A DNA stretch of 39,723 bases, taken from NCBI RefSeq assembly GCF_900607225.1, contig NZ_LR027842.1, positions 460,862 through 500,584 of the forward strand. The letters are read 5' to 3'. This stretch comes from [Pseudopropionibacterium] massiliense (GTDB lineage: Bacteria; Actinomycetota; Actinomycetes; Propionibacteriales; Propionibacteriaceae). Positions 30,436 through 39,583 of the stretch are shown here, piece after piece; within the stretch, counting starts at the first letter, position 1, and every line of letters starts with the position of its first letter. The position numbers were made by a program, and so were the translations under genes. The notes under the pieces are model-generated. The model saw nothing but the letters and a program-made list of their open reading frames with translations. It had not been told where the DNA came from and did not search any database.

Positions 30436-32694
30436 ATGTTGTCGGGGTGGCGATGGCTTGCTCGGCGGGCACAGGGGTCCGTGGGGTTGCTGGCCGTGCT
30501 CCTGGCGTTGTCCGCGGTCGTCGCGGGTGTCCTTTCCGGGGTGCTCGGCCGGGCGGCCCTCGAGGAGGGATCCGCCGCCCGCCGGGCGCTGAGCGTCGAC
30601 GGGACGGCCGACGCCGAGATCGTCACCCGCCGGGCCGCCGACCCGGCCGCCCAGGACGAGGCCGTGCGGCGCATCATCGGGTCGTGTTTCGAGGACGTTC
30701 CGGTCGAGGTGACCCACGACCTCGTCGCTGATCCTGCCGTGATCGCGGGAGCCTCCGAGGCGGAGCCCTTCGCCAGGTGGACGATCCGGCCCGAACCCGC
30801 CCGGATCACGGCGGAACATCTCGACCCCCTCGCCCGGGGCGCCACCGCCCTGAGGCAGCAGCTGCGTTCCAGCGACGTTGGTGTGCGGGGCGTGCAGGTG
30901 CTGGGTGACCTGGAGAAAACCGCCACCGCGGCTGCCCGGAACCTCGCGGTGGCGCGGGCCCTGTCCTGGATTCCGTCGGGGTTGCTGGCCATCGTCGCCG
31001 CGCTGGCCGTTTCCCGGGTGACGAGGCTGCTCGCGACCACCCGGGAAACTGAGACGACGCAGCTGCTGGGCCGGGGCGCCACCGGGGGTCAGGTGTTGTC
31101 CGCCAACCTGGTGGAGGCGGGCGTCGTGGCCCTGGCGGGTTCGCTCGCCGGTTCGGGTCTGGCGTGGGCGGTGCTGGCCCTCCTCGGTGGTGTCCCGGTG
31201 GCTCCGGTGCTGGTGGGTGGGGCCGCCACCCCGGTCCTGGTGCTGGGTTGTGTGGCCCTGGCCGGGGCCGGGCGGCTGCGCGGGCCGGACCGGGACGAGA
31301 CCTCGCGGCTGCGCGCGGGCAGGTTGCGGACCGCGGTGGCCGCCACGTCGCTGGTGTTGATCGCGGGAGGGGCGGGGCTGGCCGCGGCGCAGTTGCTGCG
31401 TGTCGGGTCGACCATCCGATGGGACCGGGAACGCCCCGTTCCCGACTGGCTGGCCACCGCGGCCCCCGCGCTGCTCCTGCTGCTGGCCGCCTTGGTGGCG
31501 GTGGCCCTGCTCGGCCCTCTGGCGCGTCTCGCCGAGGTGCTGCTGCTGCGGGGCCGCGGCCTCACGGGTGCGCTGGCCGCCGCCCAGGTGGCGCGGAACC
31601 CGGGGGCCTTCGCCGTCGCGGCCGTGGCCACCGTGCTGGCCGTCGGAACCACCCTCCTGGCGGCGGGATACGACGGCACCGCCCCGCCCCTGCAGCAACG
31701 GCTCAGGAACCTCGCCGCCGGGGCGCCCGTGGTCGCGGACCTGCGGGAGGCCGACGCGGATGTGGGGCGGTCGGCCTCCCAGCCCTCGACCCCCGTGTGG
31801 CGCTACCCGGAGGCCTCGATCGGCCCGGTCGCGCTGACCGCCATCGCCGCCGACATCCCCGGGCTGGCCGCGGTCTCCGGGCAGCGCCTGCCGGAAGGCC
31901 TGGGGGTGCAGCCGCCCGGGCAGCGCCTGCCGGTTGCCATCACCCCGCGGCTCGCCGAGGAGACGGGGCTCGTGATGGGCGATGAGTTTCAGATCCAGCT
32001 CTTCTCCCGGCATCTGCTGGCCGTGGTCGCCGCCAACGTTGAGGCCGTTCCCGGGACGACCCGGTCGAACGCCCTGCTGGTGGACGCCGGTTCGCTCCGG
32101 CGGGTACTGGAGAGCCGGGGAGCGGAGCTGCCCGCCCCCTCCCAGCTGTGGCTGGCCCCGGCGGGGGAGGACCCCCGGGAGACCGCCGACCGGCTGCGCG
32201 GGATGCCCGGGGTCTCGACGGTGACCGTCACGCCGGCGGAGGCCGCCCCCGACGACCCCAGTCGTCTGGTCGCGTCCCGGTTCCGTTCGGCGGCCTTGGG
32301 ATCGGTGGTGCTGGCGGTGCTGGGGATCGGGGCGGTGGCCTTCACCCAGGCCGGGATGCGGCGCGGCCAGGTGGCGGTGCTGCACGCCCTCGGCGCCGAC
32401 GCCGGGAGCCAGGTCCGCGGCCGGGTCCTGGAGCTGCTCGGGGTCGTGGTCTTCGCCGCCGCTTTCGGGGCCGGCGCGTCCTGGCTGCTCTGCCGGGCCC
32501 TGATGGCCGGCCTGGCCAGCGGCGTCGTCGTGCCCGGGACGATGTCGCTGCCCGTCGAGCCGCGCATCGAACCCGCCTGGCCCGGTGCGCTGCTGGCCGT
32601 TTTCGCGTTCCTGATCGCGGCGACGACGTGGGCGCTGGGCCGCGTCATCCGCGGGCAGATCCGGGACGGACACCTCCGGGAGGAGACGCCATGA
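30436..32694 (+). CDS. ABC transporter permease, FtsX/MacB type (first of two)
   Basis: A 752-residue membrane protein starting at a leaderless ATG. An N-terminal helix (VGLLAVLLALSAVVAGVLSG) is followed by a large outside domain, then groups of helices, including SWIPSGLLAIVAALAVSRV and a final FtsX-type block of three or four helices with RRGQVAVLHALGADAGSQVR between them, the typical R-x-x-x-x-L-x-A-L-G-A motif. FtsX-type permeases of this size carry out lipoprotein, peptide or antibiotic export by mechanotransmission. The stop overlaps the next start by four bases (ATGA). Substrate unknown. Confidence 0.88.
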   Translation: MLSGWRWLARRAQGSVGLLAVLLALSAVVAGVLSGVLGRAALEEGSAARRALSVDGTADAEIVTRRAADPAAQDEAVRRIIGSCFEDVPVEVTHDLVADPAVIAGASEAEPFARWTIRPEPARITAEHLDPLARGATALRQQLRSSDVGVRGVQVLGDLEKTATAAARNLAVARALSWIPSGLLAIVAALAVSRVTRLLATTRETETTQLLGRGATGGQVLSANLVEAGVVALAGSLAGSGLAWAVLALLGGVPVAPVLVGGAATPVLVLGCVALAGAGRLRGPDRDETSRLRAGRLRTAVAATSLVLIAGGAGLAAAQLLRVGSTIRWDRERPVPDWLATAAPALLLLLAALVAVALLGPLARLAEVLLLRGRGLTGALAAAQVARNPGAFAVAAVATVLAVGTTLLAAGYDGTAPPLQQRLRNLAAGAPVVADLREADADVGRSASQPSTPVWRYPEASIGPVALTAIAADIPGLAAVSGQRLPEGLGVQPPGQRLPVAITPRLAEETGLVMGDEFQIQLFSRHLLAVVAANVEAVPGTTRSNALLVDAGSLRRVLESRGAELPAPSQLWLAPAGEDPRETADRLRGMPGVSTVTVTPAEAAPDDPSRLVASRFRSAALGSVVLAVLGIGAVAFTQAGMRRGQVAVLHALGADAGSQVRGRVLELLGVVVFAAAFGAGASWLLCRALMAGLASGVVVPGTMSLPVEPRIEPAWPGALLAVFAFLIAATTWALGRVIRGQIRDGHLREETP

Positions 32695-35312
32695 AACTCT
32701 CCCGGCTGGCGCGCCGCATGCTCACCGCCGACATCTGGGCGCCTTCGCTGCTGGCGCTGTTCGTCGCCGTGGTTTCGGGGCTGGTCACCCTGGCGCCGCG
32801 CGCCCTGGCGCAGGCCGACGCGGAATACCTGGCCTCCCGGGTGGGGGAGGTCTCGGCCGTCCGCGGCGATCTCCGCGCCCGGTGGGACACCGAGGTCGCG
32901 GTGGGTGGCAGCGGCACCGACGACCCGTGGGGCGTCTGGTTCGAATCCCTGAACCGGTTGCGCGCCGCGCAACCCGAACCGCTGCGCGGCCTGCTCGGGT
33001 CGCCCCAGCTACTGGCCCATCTGGGGGGTCAGTCCGTTTTCATCCCGCAGGGAACCGAGTTCTACCAGGTCCGCGTCACCCTGACCGCCAACCCCGAGAT
33101 GACGAGCCAGTTCGAGTTGGTCTCGGGACGCTGGCCGCACCCCGGGGTATCGCCGCAGACCGGGAACGTGGAGGTGGTGCTTCCCGACGACGTCGCGGCC
33201 CGGATCGGCAAACGGGCGGGTGACGCGCTGGGCGAGGGCATCGCCCTGGTGGGCACCGTGCGCATCGCCGATGCCGCCGCCCCGCGCTGGCGGTTCGACC
33301 CGAGTCTCCAGCTGGAGCAGGAGGTGGATCCCAACAGCGGCACCGCCGCCGCCGTTGCCGCCTTCATGGCCCCCGAGGACCTGCTGAACGTCGCGGCCGA
33401 GAGCGGGACCCGGGTCGGTTTCTTCGTCTGGTACCCCCTCGACGCCGCGTCGCTGGCGGCGGGACGGGTTTCGCTGCCCGAGCTGCGCACCCAGCTCGTC
33501 GGTTTCCAGTCCGATGTCCGCGAGGTGGTTCCGGCCGGCGCGCTGGAACCCGCCCTGAAACGCCAGGAGGCCCGGTTCGACACGGGACTGACCGAGGTGC
33601 TCGACGGGATCGTGAAACAGCAGCGCACCACGGCCTCGTTGGTCGCCGTCGTGGTCGCGGGACCCGTCGGGGTGGCGGTGGCGTTGATGCTGGTGGCGGC
33701 CCGGATGGTGCTGCAACGACACCGGGCGACGCTGGCCATCACCCGGTCCCGCGGCGCCTCACCGCGGCAGCTGCGCGCCTGGGCGGCCGGCTGGGGGCTG
33801 CTCGCCGGGATGCCCGCCGCGTTGCTGGGGCACCTGGCAGCGACCCTCCTGGTGCCCTTCGACATCGGCGCCTGGCAGTGGCTGCCCACCATTCTGGCCG
33901 GGCTGCTTCCCGCCGCGATGCTGGCGCTGGGCGTCGAGGCCACCACCCCCACGGGGCGCAAAGACCTGTCGGTAAGTGGCGGCGGGCGCTGGCGGATCGC
34001 CGCGGAAGTGGCCGTGCTGGCGGGGGCCGCACTGGCCTGCTGGCAGCTGTTCACCCGCGACGCCGGCTCGGAGGCGGGCATCGACTGGCTCGCGACCCTC
34101 ACCCCGCTGGCCCTGGCGGCCGCAGGGTGCGTGGCCGCGCTGCGGTTCTACCCGCTTCCCCTGACCGGGTTGGTCCGGTGGTTCCGGCGGGGCCCGGGGC
34201 TGACGGGGTTCCTGGGGGCGACCCGCGCGCTGCGCGCTCCCGCGGCTGGTGGGGTTCCCGCCATGGCGGTGGTGCTCGGAGCCGCCGTCGCGGTGGCCGG
34301 CGTCGGCCTGTTCGGCACCGTCTCCCACGGCGCCCGGGCTGCGGTCTGGCAGGACGTCGGGGCGGCCGTGAAACTGTCGGGGCCGCGCATCACCGACGAC
34401 CTGCTGGCGAAGGTGCGGGCCATCGACGGGGTGGTGGCCGCCGGGAGGCTGTTCTTCACGGGGAACCAGCGCGACCTCAAGGGCCACGACGTGAGGCTGT
34501 GGCTGGCCGAACCCGAGCTCGCGCGGGTCTGGGCCCAGGGCGTCGACACGCAACCGCCCAGGGAGTTCTGGGAGGACGGCGAACCTAAGATGCTCACCAG
34601 CGAGGGCATCGGGAGGGGCACCGCGACCCTGGCGGAGCTGGGCAGGGCGCGGCTGGTCGGATCGCTGCCCGCGCTGCCCGGGGCCGGCGAGACCGGCGAC
34701 TGGGCGCTGGCCAGGACCGACCAGTGGCGGGGCAGCCCCGGCTCCCCGGCGGTCCTGCTGGTGGCCACCGGGCCCGGGGTCGATCCCGCGGCCATCGCGG
34801 CCCAGCTGCAGGAGCTGGAACCCTACGCCCAGGTGCTGACCGCGGCCGACGGCCTGGCCGCGGTGGCGGCTCACCCGGCCCTGTCGCTGCTGCAACGCAT
34901 CTTCGCCGTCTCCGGTGCGCTGGCCGGTGTCTTCGCGGTCGCGGCGGTGCTGCTGGTTCAGGTGATGGGCGGTCCCGACCGGCTGCGGCTGCTGGCGGTG
35001 CTCCGCACCATGGGCGCCACCGGTGAACAGGCCCGGGGCGTCACCGCCTGGGAACTGGGGCCGTTGGTCGGGGTGGCGCTGAGCCTCGGGGTCGGCCTGG
35101 GGCTCGGGACCGGATGGCTGCTGGTGTCCTGCCTCGACCTCAGCGGATTGACCACGGGAAACCACCGGCCCGCCTGGCACCCGGACCTCGTCGCCCTGGC
35201 AGCGGTGGTGGCGGCGCTGGTGTGCGGCGCGGCGGCGGCGGTCGTGGTGAGCTCCCGGGCGGCCGGGCGGGCCAGTTTGAGCAGGGTGCTGCGAATCGGG
35301 GAGGAAGAATGA
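32691..35312 (+). CDS. ABC transporter permease, FtsX/MacB type (second of two)
   Basis: An 873-residue partner of the preceding permease with the same plan: an N-terminal helix (SLLALFVAVVSGLVTLAPRA), a long extracytoplasmic domain, a block of helices with RHRATLAITRSRGASPRQLR (FtsX-type loop), a second outside domain and a final helix block with LRLLAVLRTMGATGEQARGV. The two FtsX loops suggest a ten-helix, two-block permease. It overlaps the genes on both sides by four bases (ATGA), so the operon is tightly coupled. Together with its neighbours it probably forms one transporter with two permeases and two ATPases. Confidence 0.88.
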   Translation: MKLSRLARRMLTADIWAPSLLALFVAVVSGLVTLAPRALAQADAEYLASRVGEVSAVRGDLRARWDTEVAVGGSGTDDPWGVWFESLNRLRAAQPEPLRGLLGSPQLLAHLGGQSVFIPQGTEFYQVRVTLTANPEMTSQFELVSGRWPHPGVSPQTGNVEVVLPDDVAARIGKRAGDALGEGIALVGTVRIADAAAPRWRFDPSLQLEQEVDPNSGTAAAVAAFMAPEDLLNVAAESGTRVGFFVWYPLDAASLAAGRVSLPELRTQLVGFQSDVREVVPAGALEPALKRQEARFDTGLTEVLDGIVKQQRTTASLVAVVVAGPVGVAVALMLVAARMVLQRHRATLAITRSRGASPRQLRAWAAGWGLLAGMPAALLGHLAATLLVPFDIGAWQWLPTILAGLLPAAMLALGVEATTPTGRKDLSVSGGGRWRIAAEVAVLAGAALACWQLFTRDAGSEAGIDWLATLTPLALAAAGCVAALRFYPLPLTGLVRWFRRGPGLTGFLGATRALRAPAAGGVPAMAVVLGAAVAVAGVGLFGTVSHGARAAVWQDVGAAVKLSGPRITDDLLAKVRAIDGVVAAGRLFFTGNQRDLKGHDVRLWLAEPELARVWAQGVDTQPPREFWEDGEPKMLTSEGIGRGTATLAELGRARLVGSLPALPGAGETGDWALARTDQWRGSPGSPAVLLVATGPGVDPAAIAAQLQELEPYAQVLTAADGLAAVAAHPALSLLQRIFAVSGALAGVFAVAAVLLVQVMGGPDRLRLLAVLRTMGATGEQARGVTAWELGPLVGVALSLGVGLGLGTGWLLVSCLDLSGLTTGNHRPAWHPDLVALAAVVAALVCGAAAAVVVSSRAAGRASLSRVLRIGEEE

Positions 35313-36175
35313 ACGTTCCACAGATCTGGTGCGAGGACCTGGTGCGCATCTACTCGACAGACGGGATCGAGGTGCAGGCGCTGCAGGGCCTCAACCTGAG
35401 CATCGACGAGGGCGACGTGGTGGCGCTGGTGGGGGCCTCCGGGTCGGGCAAGTCGACGCTGCTGGGGATCCTGTCCGGCAATGACCGGCCCACCGGCGGG
35501 CGGGCGCGTGTCGCCGGGGTGGAGCTGACCACCATGAACCGCGCCCAGCGGGTCGACTACCAGCGGCACGTGACCGGGTTCGTCCGGCAACGCACCTCCA
35601 GCAACCTGCTGCCCTACCTGAGCGCCGCCGAGAACGTCGCCCTGCCCATGGTCATCGCGGGCCGCCGGGAACGGGACGGGCGGGTGCGGGAACTCCTGGG
35701 GCTGCTGGGCGTTTCTGGATGCGCCGACCGGCGTCCCGCGCAGCTGTCCGGCGGGCAGCAGCAACGGGTCGCCATCGCCGCGGCGCTGGCCAACGACCCC
35801 CGGGGGCTGCTCGCCGACGAACCGACCGGGGAACTGGACCAGGAGAACTCCGCGCAGGTCCTCGAGGCGATGCGCCGGGCCGCGGAGAACCTCGGCACCA
35901 CGGTGTTGATCGTCACCCACGACCGGGGCGTCAGCTCCCACGTGCGCCGCACCGTCGCCATCCGCGACGGCCGCACCTCCACCGAGGTGATCCGCCGCAG
36001 GATCACCGGCCCGGACGGCCGGGAGAGCACCCTCACCGAGGAGTACACCGTGATCGACAGGGCGGGGCGCGTCCAGATCCCGCAGGAACACGTGATCCGC
36101 CTCGGGCTGAAGGACCGGGTGCGGATCCTCGGCGAGGAGGACCACATCACCGTGCGGCGAGGAGAGGACCGATGA
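35309..36175 (+). CDS. ABC ATPase (MacB/LolD type) with AbrB-like C-terminal tail
   Basis: A 288-residue ATPase. The first 225 residues are a normal MacB/LolD-type domain with Walker A GASGSGKST (42-50), signature LSGGQQQRVAIA, Walker B GLLADEPTGELD and the switch VTHDRG. The tail from about residue 248 reads TVIDRAGRVQIPQEHVIRLG, then LKDRVRILGEEDHITVRR, which resembles the looped-hinge AbrB/SpoVT fold (D-x-x-G-R-(I/V)-x-I-P-x-x-x-x-x-x-L-x-L-x-x-x-D-x-V). Such a tail may mediate dimerisation; DNA binding is possible but unproven. It overlaps both neighbours by four bases. A fusion of this kind is unusual. Confidence 0.88.
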   Translation: MNVPQIWCEDLVRIYSTDGIEVQALQGLNLSIDEGDVVALVGASGSGKSTLLGILSGNDRPTGGRARVAGVELTTMNRAQRVDYQRHVTGFVRQRTSSNLLPYLSAAENVALPMVIAGRRERDGRVRELLGLLGVSGCADRRPAQLSGGQQQRVAIAAALANDPRGLLADEPTGELDQENSAQVLEAMRRAAENLGTTVLIVTHDRGVSSHVRRTVAIRDGRTSTEVIRRRITGPDGRESTLTEEYTVIDRAGRVQIPQEHVIRLGLKDRVRILGEEDHITVRRGEDR

Positions 36176-36855
36176 GCGTGCTCAGGGGCGTCGGGCTGGG
36201 ACGCAGATACGGTTCAGGGCAGATCGCGGTGGAGGCCCTGGCCGGCGTGGACGTCGAGGTGAGGGCCGGGCGTCTCACCGTGGTGCGGGGCCCGTCGGGT
36301 TCCGGCAAGACGACGCTGCTTAACCTCCTCGGGGGCCTGGACCGCCCCACCAGCGGGCGGGTGCTGCTCGGCGATGACGTCCTGTCGGAACTGTCCGAGG
36401 CTGAACTGGCCGCCGCCAGGCGCGACCGCATCGGCTACGTCTTCCAGAACTTCGGGCTGATCCCCGTGCTGTCCGCGGCCGAGAACGTCGAGGTGCCGCT
36501 CCGGCTGCGTCGCATGGAACGCGGGCAACGTGACGAACGGGTGGCGGAGGTCCTCGAACTGGTGGGCCTGATCCGTCACGCCGGGCAGCGGCCGGGGGAG
36601 CTGTCCGGCGGGCAGCAGCAGCGGGTCGGGGTGGCGCGGGCCCTGGTGGCGCGCCCCGAGGTGCTCATCGCCGACGAACCGACCGGGCAGCTCGACTCCG
36701 AGACCGCGGAGCGGATCATGGACCTGATCCTCGAGGTGACCCGGATCCGCGGCACCGCGACCGTGGTGGCCACCCACGACCCGCTGCTGATCTCGCGCGC
36801 CGACGAGGTCCTTGAGCTGCGCGACGGCCGAGTGGTCGCGGGGCATCCGGGATGA
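36172..36855 (+). CDS. ABC ATPase, MacB/LolD type
   Basis: A 227-residue ATPase of usual length for LolD/MacB proteins. It has Walker A GPSGSGKTT (about 40-48), the Q-loop in VFQNFGLIPVL, signature LSGGQQQRVGVA, Walker B LIADEPTGQLD and the H-loop VATHDP. It overlaps the preceding gene by four bases and ends the operon. Two different ATPases in one operon with two permeases suggests a heteromeric ABC transporter, with this one as the standard catalytic partner. Confidence 0.92.
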   Translation: MSVLRGVGLGRRYGSGQIAVEALAGVDVEVRAGRLTVVRGPSGSGKTTLLNLLGGLDRPTSGRVLLGDDVLSELSEAELAAARRDRIGYVFQNFGLIPVLSAAENVEVPLRLRRMERGQRDERVAEVLELVGLIRHAGQRPGELSGGQQQRVGVARALVARPEVLIADEPTGQLDSETAERIMDLILEVTRIRGTATVVATHDPLLISRADEVLELRDGRVVAGHPG

Positions 36856-36864
36856 TTTCGGCGT

Positions 36865-36939
36865 CCTTGCACGCGCGCCGTGTCGGAAACCGACGGGCGT
36901 GCACGAATGTGCAACTGGGTTGTGAACATTCGTGCAAGG
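36865..36939. promoter_or_regulatory. Compound palindrome upstream of glpD
   Basis: TGCACGAATGT (36900-36910) and ACATTCGTGCA (36926-36936) are perfect 11-base inverted arms 15 bases apart. A second pair, CCTTGCACG (36865-36873) and CGTGCAAGG (36931-36939), shares the same right arm. The site lies between the ABC operon stop and the glpD start, so it may be an operator for glycerol control, or a terminator-like structure; there is no T-rich tail. Confidence 0.55.
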
Positions 36940-36975
36940 GGGGAGGCTGGGGTCACCGAGCGAAGGAGCCCTCAA

Positions 36976-38688
36976 ATGACAGTTCTGTCCCAGGAACAGC
37001 GTGCCACCTCCCTTGAGGCCATGACCTCCCAGAAATTCGATGTCCTCGTCATCGGCGGCGGTGTCACCGGGGCGGGGATCGCTCTCGACGCCGCGGCGCG
37101 CGGCCTGAGCACCGCCGTCGTGGATGCCCAGGACTGGGCTGCCGGCACGTCGTCGCGGTCCTCTCGGCTGGTGCACGGCGGACTCCGCTACCTCTACAAC
37201 CTCGATTTCAAACTGGTGGCCGAGGCCCTCAGGGAACGCGGTCGGCTGCTGACCACGATCGCCCCGCACCTCGTCGAGGCGCAGCCCTTCCTGTGGCCGC
37301 TGAAAACCCCCGTCATCGAGCGCGCCTACTCCGCGGTCGGCGTCGGCATGTACGACGCCCTCGCGCGCATCGGCTCCAAGGGCCGCAAGACCGTGCCGAT
37401 CCAGCGCCACCTCAGCAAGGCCGGGGCCATGCGGCGCTTCCCCGAGATCAAACGCAACGCCCTAGTCGGCGCCATCGAGTTCTACGACGCCCGAGTCGAC
37501 GACGCCCGCCTCGTGATCACGCTGATCCGCACCGCCGTCAAGTACGGGGCCGCCGCCGCCAGCCGCGTCAAGGTCACCGAGGTCCTCAAGGACGGGCGCG
37601 GCCGGGCCTGCGGGGTGAAGGCCGTCGACCTGGAGAACGGCAACGAGTTCACCATCGAGGCCGATCGGATCATCAACGCCACCGGCGTGTGGACCGAACA
37701 GACCCAGGACCTCGCGGGCGGAACCGGGGGGTTGAAGGTGCTCGCCAGCAAGGGAATCCACATCGTCATCCCGCGCGAACGCCTCAAGGCCACCACGGGC
37801 ATGTTCCTGCGCACCGAGAAGTCGGTGCTGTTCATCATCCCGTGGCAGCACTACTGGGTGATCGGCACCACCGACACCGCCTGGCACGAACAGCTCAAGC
37901 ACCCCGTGCCGACCTCCGAGGACATCGACTACGTGCTGGACCACGCCAACGAGGTCCTCGACCCGCCGCTGACCCGCGACGACATCATCGGCACCTACGC
38001 CGGGCTGCGGCCGCTGCTCCAGCCGAAGGTGCTCGACGAGTCGAAGTCGACGAAGGTCTCGCGCGAGCACACCGTCACCGAGGTGATCCCGGGCATGGTG
38101 GCCATCGCGGGCGGCAAGCTCACCACCTACCGGGTGATGGCCGAGGACGCCGTCAACTTCGCCCTGGGGCAGTCCCTCGCCAAGGCGCGGCCCTCGGTGA
38201 CGGCGCAGCTGCCGCTGCTGGGCGCCGACGGCTTCGACGCGGCCGAGAACCAGGCATACCGCCTGGGGGTGAAGTACGGTTTCGACGCCGACCGGCTGCA
38301 CCACCTGGTGCGCCGCTACGGCTCCGAACTGCCTGACCTGTTCGCCGCGATCGACGAGGACCCGAGCCTCGGGAAACCCCTCGAGGCGGCCCCGCAGTTC
38401 CTGCGCGCCGAGGTCCACCGCGCCTGCGCCGTCGAGGGCGCCCTGCACCTGGAAGACATCTTCATCGCCCGGGTGCGCCTCAATTCCGAGGCCCGCGACC
38501 GCGGCGGCGCCGCCGTCGACGAGGTGGCCGGGATCGCCGCCGCCGTCCTCGGCTGGGACGAGGAGCGCCTGGAACGGGAGAAGTCGAACTACCGGGAGCG
38601 GATCGCCGCCGAACTGGCCGCCGAGGAGCAGCCCACCGACGCCGCTGCCTCGGCCGCCCGAATGGTCGCGGAGGACATCGTCGGCTGA
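36976..38688 (+). CDS. glpD: Glycerol-3-phosphate dehydrogenase (FAD, GlpD/GlpA type)
   Basis: A 570-residue FAD enzyme. The nucleotide-binding loop is seen in FDVLVIGGGVTGAGIALDAA near residue 22, followed by SSRSSRLVHGGLRYL, the typical GlpD substrate and FAD segment; GGKLTTYRVMAEDAV lies in the C-terminal half. The C-terminal cap domain is complete. It oxidises glycerol-3-phosphate to dihydroxyacetone phosphate at the membrane, passing electrons to quinones. The ATG at 36976 follows GAAGGAG; an earlier frame start would include the palindrome. Neither the glycerol kinase nor the facilitator gene is within the window on the visible side. Confidence 0.95.
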   Translation: MTVLSQEQRATSLEAMTSQKFDVLVIGGGVTGAGIALDAAARGLSTAVVDAQDWAAGTSSRSSRLVHGGLRYLYNLDFKLVAEALRERGRLLTTIAPHLVEAQPFLWPLKTPVIERAYSAVGVGMYDALARIGSKGRKTVPIQRHLSKAGAMRRFPEIKRNALVGAIEFYDARVDDARLVITLIRTAVKYGAAAASRVKVTEVLKDGRGRACGVKAVDLENGNEFTIEADRIINATGVWTEQTQDLAGGTGGLKVLASKGIHIVIPRERLKATTGMFLRTEKSVLFIIPWQHYWVIGTTDTAWHEQLKHPVPTSEDIDYVLDHANEVLDPPLTRDDIIGTYAGLRPLLQPKVLDESKSTKVSREHTVTEVIPGMVAIAGGKLTTYRVMAEDAVNFALGQSLAKARPSVTAQLPLLGADGFDAAENQAYRLGVKYGFDADRLHHLVRRYGSELPDLFAAIDEDPSLGKPLEAAPQFLRAEVHRACAVEGALHLEDIFIARVRLNSEARDRGGAAVDEVAGIAAAVLGWDEERLEREKSNYRERIAAELAAEEQPTDAAASAARMVAEDIVG

Positions 38689-38715
38689 GAGGCCGCGAGC
38701 CGGTTGCCCTTCTCG

Positions 38716-38835
38716 AATTGGTTGAGCCGGCCTGCGAGCGACAGCGAGTGGGCCGTGTCGAAACCTCTTGCGCGTGTCCGGGGTGGTTTCGACTCGGGTC
38801 GCTCGTTCCTCGCGGCCCGGCTCAACCGGCTTCAG
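38716..38835. repeat. Family-B dispersed repeat, short form
   Basis: The left arm GGTTGAGCCGGCCTGCGAGCG is followed within 46 bases by GTGTCGAAACC; the spacer is only about 20 bases, and the right arm GGTTTCGACTCGGG...GGCCCGGCTCAACCGG completes the element. It is the shortest copy in the window and lies between glpD and the convergent response-regulator gene. Confidence 0.8.
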
Positions 38836-38922
38836 AAAGGGGGGGCGCCGGTTCAGCAGGCCCGGTGGGTCACGGGTGGCGGACCGGATCCGTGCACGCG
38901 CTACGGACTGCCGGGGTCGGTG

Positions 38923-39573
38923 TCAGTCCAGCAGCCCGCACTCGTGGGCGATCAGCACCAGCCCGACGCGGTCGCGGGCCTGGAGCTTGGCCAGCAGCCG
39001 GCCGATGTGGGTCTTGACGGTGCCCTCGGCCATGTAGAGGCGGGAACCGATCTCGGCGTTGTTGGCGCCGTGCGCCACCTCCATCAGCACCTCGCGTTCC
39101 CGTTCGGTCAGCCCGTCGAGCCGGGAGTCGTCGCGGGGTTTGCCGGCCGGCAGTTTCGGGGCGACGTGATCCAGCAGGCGCCGCGTGGCCGTCGGTGCCA
39201 CCACGGCCCCACCCCCGGCGACGGTGCGGATCGCACCCAGGAGGTCGTCGGGCAGGGCGTCCTTCAGCAGGAACCCGGAGGCCCCGTTGCGCAGGGCCGC
39301 GAAGACGTACTCGTCGAGGTCGAAGGTGGTCAGCACCAGCACCTTCGTCTCCCCGCCGAGTTCCGTGATCTGGCGGGTGGCCTCGGTGCCGTCCATGATC
39401 GGCATGCGGATGTCCATCAACACCACGTCGACCGGTTGCGACCTGACCATCATCACCGCGTCCGCCCCGTTCGAGACCTCGCCGACGGTTTCCATGTCAT
39501 CGGCGGAGTCGATCAGCATGCGGAATCCGCTGCGCACCAGCGACTGGTCGTCGGCCAGCAGAACCCTGATCAT
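38923..39573 (-). CDS. NarL/FixJ-family response regulator
   Basis: A 216-residue two-component regulator. The receiver domain occupies about residues 1-120, with the acidic pair D8-D9, the phosphorylated Asp54 in VLMDIRMP, the Thr in LVLTTFDLDEY and Lys in GFLLKDALP. A LuxR-type helix-turn-helix follows at about 150-215 (LTEREREVLMEVAHGANNAE, then GTVKTHIGRLLAKL). Phosphorylation by the kinase encoded just upstream on the same strand should trigger DNA binding. GGAGG lies five bases before the ATG, and the gene starts ten bases after the kinase stop, so they form an operon. The target genes are unknown. Confidence 0.95.
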   Translation of the reverse strand: MIRVLLADDQSLVRSGFRMLIDSADDMETVGEVSNGADAVMMVRSQPVDVVLMDIRMPIMDGTEATRQITELGGETKVLVLTTFDLDEYVFAALRNGASGFLLKDALPDDLLGAIRTVAGGGAVVAPTATRRLLDHVAPKLPAGKPRDDSRLDGLTEREREVLMEVAHGANNAEIGSRLYMAEGTVKTHIGRLLAKLQARDRVGLVLIAHECGLLD

Positions 39574-39583
39574 CCATTCCTCC

